Below the pieces are notes generated by a model, which saw only the letters and a list, made by a program, of their open reading frames with translations, was not told the DNA's origin and did no database searches. The translations under genes were made by a program, and so were the position numbers. Source: a virus. From it: DNA of 38,569 nt. Positions 33,030 to 38,569 of this stretch are shown here, one piece after another. Every line of letters begins with the position of its first letter. The first letter of the stretch is position 1. The stretch spans positions 1 through 38,569 of IMG/VR virus record IMGVR_UViG_3300026292_000011, one strand, 5' to 3'.

Positions 33030-33485
33030 ATGAAAGTAGCGACATTAAAAGAGAATAATCAAATAGTGGCTATGGTACAAGATACCGTAACAATAGATTT
33101 TAACGGAGATTTTGGTCAACTAGCTTTAACAGGGGACAGGACTAGAAAAGAATATGTTGGTATGGAAGATGGAAAAGCAAAGTATGAAGAAGTATTAATT
33201 GAAGGAACAGATAAACCATATTTACAATTTGCTAATTATACAGAAGATGAGATCAATATCATTGAGGGTATCGATGACGACACAGCTCCAGAAGGTGTGA
33301 TGGATTTAAGATACTCTTATACAGAAGAAAAAGGCTTTTATGTTTCAGATGACTATTTCGAAGAAGAAGGAACAAATAGTGATGGCAATAAATACATAAA
33401 GTATTCAGATGGTTTTATTCATACCTTTTATAAAGGTGGTGAACATGATGGGTTTATTACCTTTGAGCATGTGGATGAAGCATAA
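33030..33485 (+). CDS. Hypothetical protein after the fibre genes, 151 aa
   Basis: It is an acidic, beta-rich protein (MKVATLKENNQIVAMVQDTVTIDFNGDF... DGFITFEHVDEA), with several Tyr-Asp-Gly stretches (KYIKYSDGFIHTFYKGGEHDGF). No signal or membrane segment is present. AGGAG precedes the ATG; its stop overlaps the next start by one base. A fibre accessory role is suggested by place only. Confidence 0.6.
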   Translation: MKVATLKENNQIVAMVQDTVTIDFNGDFGQLALTGDRTRKEYVGMEDGKAKYEEVLIEGTDKPYLQFANYTEDEINIIEGIDDDTAPEGVMDLRYSYTEEKGFYVSDDYFEEEGTNSDGNKYIKYSDGFIHTFYKGGEHDGFITFEHVDEA

Positions 33486-33679
33486 TGGCTAGAACAACAA
33501 TTGCAGATGTAGATAAAAAGATAGCCGTTATAGAACAGGCTTTAAGATCTCACCAACAAACATGTGAGATCCTCAGTCAAGAAACTTTAATTAGAGTTAA
33601 GAGACTTGAGTATCTACTTTTCGCAACTTTGTTTTCAGTAATAGGCGGAACAATTTTAGTAATAGTACAATCAGTATAG
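33485..33679 (+). CDS. Small coiled-coil membrane protein, 64 aa
   Basis: Residues 8-42 form an amphipathic helix (VDKKIAVIEQALRSHQQTCEILSQETLIRVKRLEYLL), then one membrane segment at about 43-62 (FATLFSVIGGTILVIVQSV). This is the shape of XhlA-type or small holin-associated proteins. It opens a run of membrane and lipid-linked products that probably make up the lysis block. Confidence 0.65.
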   Translation: MARTTIADVDKKIAVIEQALRSHQQTCEILSQETLIRVKRLEYLLFATLFSVIGGTILVIVQSV

Positions 33680-33688
33680 GAGATTAAA

Positions 33689-33826
33689 ATGAAATTATTT
33701 TTATCAATAATTCTTTGTGGATTTTTTGTTGTAGGATGTGCAAGTTCACATATACAAGTATCAAGTTCAATTCCACAAGGACAGAATATTTCAATTCAAA
33801 TAGAAACAACAGACAGCGAAGAGTAG
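33689..33826 (+). CDS. Small lipoprotein, 45 aa (outer-spanin candidate)
   Basis: A signal peptide (MKLFLSIILCGFFVVGC) ends in a lipobox VVGC-A with Cys 17 as the acylation site; the mature part is only 29 residues (ASSHIQVSSSIPQGQNISIQIETTDSEE). The next residues after Cys are not the inner-membrane-retention Asp, so outer-membrane sorting is likely. Size and place next to a holin-like gene suggest an o-spanin-type lysis lipoprotein, though it lacks the usual Pro-rich character. AGGAG precedes the ATG. Confidence 0.65.
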   Translation: MKLFLSIILCGFFVVGCASSHIQVSSSIPQGQNISIQIETTDSEE

Positions 33827-33830
33827 TAAA

Positions 33831-34268
33831 ATTTTTAGTTTACTTGGAAGCCTTCTTGGCTTCGCCAGCTCCACGATTCCGAGTCTCATCGATGTCTGGA
33901 AAACCAAACAGCAAAATGCTCATCAGTTAAAAGTGATGGAATTAAGTGCCAAATATAAAGTGCAAGAGCAAGAAGCAAAAACAGATACAGCAGAAGTCGC
34001 TGGGGTTTATTCCCATGCACAAAGTTTAACAGCCAGGGCTAGTACCTGGGCAGTTACATTAAGCTCTACTGTGAGGCCTATATCAGCTTATCTAATTATA
34101 ACACTTTGGCTAACCGTAAAACTTATGGCTGTCTTACAAGTTTATTTTGATGGTGGACAGATCCATAAAGTGATGGATGTAATCTTTAACGACTATGACA
34201 AAATGCTCATGAGTTCCGTGATTTGCTTCTACTACGGATCCAGAGGAATGGAGAAGATTAGGAAATAA
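33831..34268 (+). CDS. Holin-like membrane protein (3TM holin family), 145 aa or 111 aa
   Basis: From GTG 33933 the frame reads VMELSAKYKVQEQ... and carries a strong membrane segment RPISAYLIITLWLTVKLMAV and an end CFYYGSRGMEKIRK, the pattern of the GTA-type 3TM holin family. The frame stays open for 34 codons upstream and reads like protein (IFSLLGSLLGFASSTIPSLIDVWKTKQQ), giving the expected N-terminal segment, but contains no ATG, GTG or TTG. The start at ATT 33831 is therefore my preferred but uncertain choice; GTG 33933 is the conservative one. It likely makes the inner-membrane lesion at lysis. Confidence 0.6.
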   Translation: MFSLLGSLLGFASSTIPSLIDVWKTKQQNAHQLKVMELSAKYKVQEQEAKTDTAEVAGVYSHAQSLTARASTWAVTLSSTVRPISAYLIITLWLTVKLMAVLQVYFDGGQIHKVMDVIFNDYDKMLMSSVICFYYGSRGMEKIRK

Positions 34269-34271
34269 ATC

Positions 34272-34835
34272 ATGGAAAAAATCATTGAAGCAATAAAAGG
34301 AATTATATCTCCAGAGCAATCCTGGTCAGCCTTTGTAATGAAGATTACCAGCCTTATTGTAGTAGCTGTTATTGGTTATATTGGCTTTCAACAATATACA
34401 AATATTGGTGTTGAAGAAGATACTGAGATCCCAATAGTAGAGGTCTATGAAAGAGATCCTGAGAAGAAAATAAAAGTAGAGGATCTTATTACTAAACTTC
34501 TTAGATCTAACAGAGATATTGAATCAGTATGGTTATATGATTGGATAGACGCAAGAAACATAGTGCCATTATATAATGAGCCAAGAAATAGTGCAGATCT
34601 ATTACCAACAGGATATTGGATGGAAGGAGATGAATATGTCATCGGTCATTTTGTTTTAAGCCAATGTACTTCTCTTGATAGAGATGTGCCTAATACAGCA
34701 TGTCCTATAATGAGTTCAGAAGATGCCTGGGGAGTTCTCCTGGTAACTTATCAAGATGGTATAGCTCCAGACTTGAAAACCACAAAAGCAACAGCAATGA
34801 AGATTTCAGAAATCTTATATTTAATTGAGAGATAA
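34272..34835 (+). CDS. Membrane-anchored periplasmic protein, 187 aa
   Basis: One membrane segment at about residues 21-40 (FVMKITSLIVVAVIGYIGFQ), then an outside domain. That domain (ESVWLYDWIDARNIVPLYNEP... GHFVLSQC... EDAWGVLLVTYQDG) resembles small sensor-type alpha/beta folds such as GAF/Cache, with Cys 132 and Cys 144 able to form a disulphide. No lysozyme, amidase or peptidase motif was seen. It sits in the lysis block, 3 bases after the holin-like gene. Its role is unknown. Confidence 0.55.
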   Translation: MEKIIEAIKGIISPEQSWSAFVMKITSLIVVAVIGYIGFQQYTNIGVEEDTEIPIVEVYERDPEKKIKVEDLITKLLRSNRDIESVWLYDWIDARNIVPLYNEPRNSADLLPTGYWMEGDEYVIGHFVLSQCTSLDRDVPNTACPIMSSEDAWGVLLVTYQDGIAPDLKTTKATAMKISEILYLIER

Positions 34836-35150
34836 ATGAATAAGCCAATATCAGTTAATGAAGACAGTACAATAGCAATTCCTATAAGAAATTTATTTTT
34901 CTTATTAGCTGTATTTGCAACGGCTTTATTTACATACATGGAAATACAAGAAAGATTAAATGTCCTGGATAACACATTAATTATTCAACAAAAGGACATA
35001 GATTTAAACAGCCATTTTAGAGTTAATTGGCCGTTAGGAAACCTGGGATCTCTCCCAGCAGATAGTGAACAATTCATAAGAATAGACTACCTGGAAAAAG
35101 AGATTGATAAGATAAAAATCAATATCGAAGATATTAAAGACAATAACTAG
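34836..35150 (+). CDS. Small membrane protein with coiled-coil end, 104 aa
   Basis: The ATG directly follows the previous stop. A membrane segment at about 18-35 (RNLFFLLAVFATALFTYM) is followed by heptad-like helix, a middle loop (FRVNWPLGNLGSLP) and a charged C-terminal helix (DYLEKEIDKIKINIEDIKDNN). An N-terminal anchor plus periplasmic helix is the shape of inner spanins, so it might pair with the lipoprotein at 33689. This is inference from shape and place. Confidence 0.55.
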   Translation: MNKPISVNEDSTIAIPIRNLFFLLAVFATALFTYMEIQERLNVLDNTLIIQQKDIDLNSHFRVNWPLGNLGSLPADSEQFIRIDYLEKEIDKIKINIEDIKDNN

Positions 35151-35166
35151 ATAAAGGAGAATTATC

Positions 35167-35199
35167 ATGGATAGAGTATTAGGAATTATAGGTAACTAA
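35167..35199 (+). CDS. Ten-codon micro-ORF with strong ribosome site
   Basis: The frame is MDRVLGIIGN followed by TAA. AAAGGAG lies eight bases before the ATG, one of the best sites in this region, yet stops follow in all three frames within 20 bases. It may be a leader peptide for the next gene or the remnant of a lost gene. Confidence 0.25.
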   Translation: MDRVLGIIGN

Positions 35200-35212
35200 C
35201 TAACAGTTAGGA

Positions 35213-35398
35213 TTGCCTAGATTACATAGGCTGTTACTGATCAACATAATTAGTCTTATGTCAGTATTCAGCTACCAATATTTTATCAATGATGAGATCT
35301 CATTGTCCTCTTTTGATGTATGTGTTGCATCGAGTAAAAGAAGAGGGAAGAAAAAACTTACCAACGAATTGGATGACGAAACTTTAATGGGAGGATAA
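35213..35398 (+). CDS. Small hydrophobic-N-terminus protein, 61 aa
   Basis: The frame begins at TTG 35213 (LHRLLLINIISLMSVFSYQYF), which looks like a signal or membrane anchor, then a short polar and basic part (SSKRRGKKKLTNELDDETLMGG). AGGA is too close to the TTG; ATG 35258 is the alternative and would remove most of the hydrophobic part. It is followed directly by the zinc-ribbon gene. The function is unknown. Confidence 0.45.
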   Translation: MPRLHRLLLINIISLMSVFSYQYFINDEISLSSFDVCVASSKRRGKKKLTNELDDETLMGG

Positions 35399-35593
35399 AT
35401 GATAGACTTTGAAGATAGCAACAAAAGCAATGTTCTTACATTCCAAAGACGCAATATCTTTGGCTGTACTGAATGTGGATCTATTGATTTTCAGATAGAA
35501 GCTACAGGCAATAATGCTGAACAGAAAATATCAGCAATAATATGTGCTGATAAATCATGTAGAACAATTTACCAAATGGATCCAGATGCCTAA
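35399..35593 (+). CDS. Zinc-ribbon protein, 64 aa
   Basis: Four Cys at 23, 26, 49 and 54 (CTECGS and CADKSC) make a zinc-ribbon layout with a beta-rich centre (SIDFQIEATGNN). GGGAGG precedes the ATG, which abuts the stop of the previous gene. The stop overlaps the phosphoesterase start by 8 bases. It may bind nucleic acid or work with the phosphoesterase. Confidence 0.6.
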   Translation: MIDFEDSNKSNVLTFQRRNIFGCTECGSIDFQIEATGNNAEQKISAIICADKSCRTIYQMDPDA

Positions 35594-36737
35594 AACTCCT
35601 AACTCAATGTCCTTTGAGGAAGCGGAAGAGCTTGTTGCAAAAGCTAAACAAGTAGGCCGTAATAAACCCTGGAAGAAACAATCAGATCTAGCTTTATCTA
35701 TGGATCTAACTATCGATCAATTAAAGGGTAGGTTAAAGTCAGCCAGACATATTATTAAAATGGAAAGGGATGAAACAGATCATCAGCATTATACAATCCC
35801 TGGTCTTGAAAAGATGCAAGAACATGAAGAGATGTCCGCTAAAGAAATTATTTCCTATGCCCATGAAAATTGGAAAAAGAAAAAAGAAAAAGATGATCTA
35901 CTTGAGCTAGTCCCTATAAAATTTTCTAAAGATTTAGTTACAGGAATATGCGTATGGGGTGATCCACATTTAGATGATGGTGGAGCAAATTGGGATGTTC
36001 TTACATCCTTGATAGAAACCTTAAAAGAGTATGATCCAGATAGAGGATCTGAAAATCCAATTTATTCTGTGAACATTGGGGACAGCCACAATAATTGGAT
36101 TTCGAGATTATCCAAATACTACATTGAGCAAAAATTAACTAAGTCGATGGTGTACAAGGTCATTGAATATTTGATTGAAGAAATTAATTTTATTCTATTA
36201 ATCCGTGGTAACCATGACATGTGGAATCCAGATAACATTAACTACGATAAGATGGATTGGTTTTCACAAGCAACAGGGACACTTGCTGTAGATTGGAGAG
36301 TAAATGTAGATTTTCAATTTCCAAATGGTGTGTCAGTCAAAGGCGATTTCCGCCACGACTTTAGCGGTCATTCGATGTATTCACCGTTACATGCTCTACA
36401 GAAACAAAACTTGTTTCAAACTAATGCAGATATATATGTTGCTGGACACAGACATAATTACGCATCAATGGAAATGCCATCAACTAATAAATCAAACCAT
36501 GAGTCAGGATTTAAAAGCCCAGCTCACATGTTAAGAGTAAAAGGATTTAAAGATATAGATTCATATGCAGATCAGCATGGTTTTCCCAGACAAGATTATG
36601 GACATGCTGGACTGATTGTAATAGATCCATTTACAACTCAACAGAACAGAATAAAGATCTATAGCGACATAGATTATGGAGCAAATATTTTAAAGCTAAT
36701 GAACGATGATTATAGAAAAAAAGGAGTAATCAAATGA
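35586..36737 (+). CDS. HTH-metallophosphoesterase fusion, 383 aa
   Basis: Calcineurin-type metal site: GDPH (D and H ligands, about 127-130), NIGDSHNNW (GD motif), RGNHDMW (GNHD), RHDFSGHS, and AGHRHNY (GHxH). Before it, residues 7-60 (SFEEAEELVAKAKQVGRNKPWKKQSDLALSMDLTIDQLKGRLKSARHII) look like an HTH. The likely reaction is hydrolysis of a phosphodi- or monoester (DNA, RNA or nucleotide). Start ATG 35586 overlaps the zinc-ribbon stop (ATGCCTAA); a longer open frame to 35544 is inside that gene. Late position after the lysis block is unusual for a DNA-repair enzyme. Confidence 0.82.
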   Translation: MPKTPNSMSFEEAEELVAKAKQVGRNKPWKKQSDLALSMDLTIDQLKGRLKSARHIIKMERDETDHQHYTIPGLEKMQEHEEMSAKEIISYAHENWKKKKEKDDLLELVPIKFSKDLVTGICVWGDPHLDDGGANWDVLTSLIETLKEYDPDRGSENPIYSVNIGDSHNNWISRLSKYYIEQKLTKSMVYKVIEYLIEEINFILLIRGNHDMWNPDNINYDKMDWFSQATGTLAVDWRVNVDFQFPNGVSVKGDFRHDFSGHSMYSPLHALQKQNLFQTNADIYVAGHRHNYASMEMPSTNKSNHESGFKSPAHMLRVKGFKDIDSYADQHGFPRQDYGHAGLIVIDPFTTQQNRIKIYSDIDYGANILKLMNDDYRKKGVIK

Positions 36738-36940
36738 CTACATTAATGGGATCAGCCCAACGATCAAAAAAGAAAAAACCAAAGAGGTACGGAGCAACAG
36801 CAAGTGCTGGAGCAGTATCTTTACCTAGTGGTAGCAAGTCTAATTCACCAGCTCAAAGAATAGCTGATAGAGGTAATACTAAAGGTGTTGTTAGAACATC
36901 TGCCCAACCTAAAAAGAAACAAAAGAAAACTAACTATTAA
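36734..36940 (+). CDS. Basic protein, 68 aa
   Basis: Lys/Arg clusters at both ends (RSKKKKPKRYG and PKKKQKKTNY) with a Ser/Gly/Ala centre; probably disordered and nucleic-acid binding. It overlaps the phosphoesterase by ATGA and is the last gene before the tRNA and attP. A DNA-condensing or packaging-related role is possible. Confidence 0.6.
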   Translation: MTTLMGSAQRSKKKKPKRYGATASAGAVSLPSGSKSNSPAQRIADRGNTKGVVRTSAQPKKKQKKTNY

Positions 36941-36947
36941 AAGCATA

Positions 36948-37022
36948 TGGTACTCCCTAGCAGAATCGAACTGCTCTTTTTAGGTTGAAAACCTAATGTC
37001 CTAACCGATAGACGAAGGGAGC
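36948..37022 (-). tRNA. tRNA-Glu (anticodon TTC)
   Basis: Read on the minus strand: acceptor GCTCCCT pairs with AGGGAGT (one G-T), then A73 and an encoded CCA (36950-36948). D arm with GGTTAGGAC, anticodon stem TTAGG/CCTAA with loop TTTTCAA giving anticodon TTC, and T arm with TTCGATT. All parts of a functional tRNA-Glu are present. It lies beside the attachment site. GAA is frequent in this AT-rich phage, so it may support late translation, or it may have been picked up from host DNA next to attB. Confidence 0.93.
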
Positions 37023-37037
37023 AACATATGCATTTTA

Positions 37038-37066
37038 TATATACTGTTGATGCGAGCTAATGTCCA
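37038..37066 (-). promoter_or_regulatory. Promoter of tRNA-Glu, inside the arm-type repeats
   Basis: On the minus strand: TGGACA (37066-37061), 17 bases, TATATA (37043-37038). Its spacer contains one arm of the 11-bp inverted repeat (37045-37055), and the other arm (37067-37077) abuts the -35, so a protein bound to the repeats would block it. Confidence 0.5.
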
Positions 37067-37089
37067 TCGCATCAACACCTACATCAACA
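37045..37089. repeat. Left arm-type sites of attP
   Basis: TGTTGATGCGA (37045-37055) and its reverse complement TCGCATCAACA (37067-37077) stand 11 bases apart; ACATCAACA (37081-37089) follows to complete the 23-base double motif. Repeats of this kind beside an attachment core are expected to be integrase arm-binding sites. Confidence 0.65.
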
Positions 37090-37168
37090 ATCCTACATGA
37101 ATTTATATGTTCTATATAAATTAAAATGGATCTATACAGCGATTTATAAATCTGTATAAATCAAGTCT

Positions 37169-37196
37169 AAGGGTTCGATTCCCCTAGGGACTGCCA
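37169..37196 (+). other. attP core: 3' end of a host tRNA
   Basis: GGGTTCGATTCCC is a T arm, followed by CCTAGGGACTGCCA, i.e. an acceptor strand (AGGGACT), discriminator G and CCA. No 5' part of a tRNA is near, so this is the piece that rebuilds the host tRNA gene on integration. The matching 5' acceptor would be AGTCCCT or GGTCCCT. I cannot name the isotype. Confidence 0.75.
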
Positions 37197-37201
37197 ATCC
37201 T

Positions 37202-37266
37202 ACCGCAGAAAACTGCCATTCTTCTTCTCGCATCAACAAATACATCAACAAAACATACCGCAGAAA
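37202..37266. repeat. Right arm-type sites of attP
   Basis: ACCGCAGAA occurs at 37202-37210 and 37257-37265, on both sides of the double motif TCGCATCAACA (37228-37238), three bases, ACATCAACA (37242-37250). Together with the left sites they flank the core, as integrase and accessory sites do. The CGCA-GAAA-TGCG hairpin (37259-37270) with a T-rich stretch after it could also end rightward transcription. Confidence 0.6.
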
Positions 37267-37309
37267 TGCGATAAAAAGTATTTTTTTTTGTTTTTTCGCA
37301 CGGTACCCC

Positions 37310-37337
37310 TTGAAAGTAATCTAAAAATGATTATATT
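37310..37337 (+). promoter_or_regulatory. Integrase promoter
   Basis: TTGAAA (37310-37315), 16 bases, TATATT (37332-37337). TGTAAGATA (37344-37352) lies at the expected transcript start and may be an operator. The leader ends with GAGGAGG before the ATG at 37371. Confidence 0.55.
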
Positions 37338-37370
37338 AGTCTTTGTAAGATAAAACTTGAGGAGGTTTAG

Positions 37371-38569
37371 ATGAATTACAAAGTAGTACAAAGACAATCA
37401 AGAAAAGTTAAAGGCTGGAAGTCATGGTCTATAGTTTTTGATGACAAGAATCTTAAAAAAGAAAATAAGCATATTTATTATGACACAAGAGATGAAGCTA
37501 GAGAAAAAGCTCAAATTATTACTAAGGCAAAATTAAATAATAGACATGTGCCAAAAGAGAACAATCAGTCTGTAAAGGCTGTTGTTGAGTTATGGAAAGA
37601 GACTATTATCAATAGTGATCTGTCCAGGGACACTATCCATAAACGAGTTCTCTTTGGTGATTTGATGTCTGATTATCCAATTGGCAAATTGATTGTTAAT
37701 GATGTTAAGCCAAAAGATATTGAAGCTTTTTATAGATCTGTAAAAGAAGACAGAGGTATAACTAGAAAAACTATTTTTGGTTATCACAGTCAGATGAAAG
37801 ATTTCTTTCTTTGGTGCATAAGAAATGAATATGCTAGTACGACACCAATACATGAATCAATGATTACAAAAATTTTTCCAAAAAATGATTCAAAGGTATT
37901 TAATGTTGAGAGTATCTCAGATGAAAATATTGCAAAAATACAAAATGCATTATTTGATGACACTTTTACTCAGACAATGTTTTTGACTGCAATAAAAACA
38001 GGCATGAGATTAGGTGAGCAACTTGCATTGACTTGGGCTGATATTGATTTTGAAAACAAGAGCATTAGCATTAATAAAAATATTGGTGAAGGAGAGGGTA
38101 CTAAAGCTGATAAATTAAAAGGCCGTAATTCTGGCTTGGGTAGAGTCATACCTATGAATGTTGAGCTTACTGTTGCATTACAAGAATGGAAAATGGAAAC
38201 CAAGTATAGCAAACCTTCAGATATTGTTTTCACTAGAAACGGACCAAAGTATGAAAATTGGAACAGGAAATTGTGGAAGCAAAGAAACATGAAAGATTAT
38301 CAAGAAGTGGACCATAGAGGTACGATTGGCCATAACTCATCTTTCTATCATAGTGGCCAACCAGCTACATATCAAACAGCTAGATATATTTTAGAGCAAG
38401 CCATCAAGACTGCAAATATGCATGGAGAGGGTGTCATTAAAATAACATGGCATGATCTTAGACATTATGTTGCTAGTAAATTAATTGTTACTAATGGCTT
38501 TGGTGAAGAAGATCTAAAAAAGATCTCCAATTTTTTAGGCCATGAAGAAATATCTACTACTCAAAGAGT
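37371..38569 (+). CDS. int: Tyrosine integrase, N-terminal and catalytic part (continues at 1-208)
   Basis: Site-specific recombinase for integration at the tRNA 3' end. GAGGAGG precedes ATG 37371. An arm-binding N-terminus (about 1-60), a SAM-like core-binding domain (about 66-160, VKAVVELWKETI... TIFGYHSQMKDFFLWCI), then the catalytic domain: R213 in TGMRLGEQLALTW, H361 and R364 in HDLRH, H391 in LGH. The catalytic Tyr 401 is encoded past the window end, in the copy at bases 140-142. Joined length is 422 aa. The frame is intact across the junction, so the gene looks functional. Confidence 0.93.
   Translation, partial: MNYKVVQRQSRKVKGWKSWSIVFDDKNLKKENKHIYYDTRDEAREKAQIITKAKLNNRHVPKENNQSVKAVVELWKETIINSDLSRDTIHKRVLFGDLMSDYPIGKLIVNDVKPKDIEAFYRSVKEDRGITRKTIFGYHSQMKDFFLWCIRNEYASTTPIHESMITKIFPKNDSKVFNVESISDENIAKIQNALFDDTFTQTMFLTAIKTGMRLGEQLALTWADIDFENKSISINKNIGEGEGTKADKLKGRNSGLGRVIPMNVELTVALQEWKMETKYSKPSDIVFTRNGPKYENWNRKLWKQRNMKDYQEVDHRGTIGHNSSFYHSGQPATYQTARYILEQAIKTANMHGEGVIKITWHDLRHYVASKLIVTNGFGEEDLKKISNFLGHEEISTTQR
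38432..38569. repeat. Terminal direct repeat, right copy (circular closure)
   Basis: Right copy of the 138-base end overlap, identical to 1-138 except C at 38528. Closing the circle here restores the integrase frame. Confidence 0.95.

Noticed and set aside
33715-33930. A 71-codon frame over the lipoprotein and the holin start
   Set aside because: It is an out-of-frame shadow with Cys/Phe/Ser-rich low-quality sequence; the lipoprotein frame and the holin frame account for the region.
36941-37370. A second tRNA at the attachment core
   Set aside because: Only the T arm and 3' acceptor half exist at 37169-37196. The bases upstream do not fold into a D arm or anticodon arm, so it is an attP core and not a gene.

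Overview
The window is one complete, circularly permuted temperate podovirus genome. Its last 138 bases (38432-38569) repeat its first 138, with a single T/C difference at base 97, so the molecule closes into a circle of about 38,431 bp. The only gene cut by the window ends is a tyrosine integrase, which is whole once the circle is closed. The DNA is AT-rich by eye. That and the T7-like podovirus virion set suggest a low-GC aquatic proteobacterial host, possibly a pelagic alphaproteobacterium. This is inference: no gene here names the host.

Layout. (1) 36941-37370, 37371-38569 and 1-208: attachment and integration region, with a minus-strand tRNA-Glu, a core copied from the 3' end of a host tRNA, direct and inverted arm-type repeats, and the integrase. 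(2) 294-491: a small orphan gene after the integrase terminator. (3) 683-3569, minus strand: recombination operon with a PD-(D/E)XK nuclease, an ERF-type annealing protein, a small winged-helix-like protein and several mini-genes. (4) 3570-3768: leftward promoter and a DnaA-box cluster, a candidate replication origin. (5) 3819-5119 (minus) and 5240-6994 (plus): immunity switch, a 315-aa HTH repressor candidate facing a Cro-like gene, followed by small early genes and a DUF6362-like protein. (6) 6995-9309: packaging genes with two structured non-coding stretches. (7) 9302-32730: virion genes in T7 order: portal, Bbp19-like protein, scaffold, capsid, capsid-associated protein, tail tubular A and B, gp13-, gp14- and gp15-like ejection proteins, two very large ejection proteins and a gp17-type tail fibre. 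(8) 32739-36940: tail chaperone, a run of membrane proteins and a lipoprotein that probably form the lysis block, a zinc ribbon, an HTH-metallophosphoesterase and a basic protein.

How it works together. The virion is T7-like, but the phage has no RNA polymerase, DNA polymerase, helicase or primase that I can recognise. Transcription and replication must rely on the host, with phage-encoded annealing and nuclease functions. Lysogeny would use the integrase at a tRNA 3' end, under control of the divergent repressor/Cro switch. The most unusual parts are a 23-bp double-repeat motif shared by attP and a GC-richer, hairpin-dense, gene-poor stretch just upstream of the large terminase, a related pair of RNA-like hairpins around the terminase genes, a tRNA-Glu whose promoter lies inside the attP repeats, and a 717-aa acidic protein with calcium-loop-like motifs between terminase and portal.
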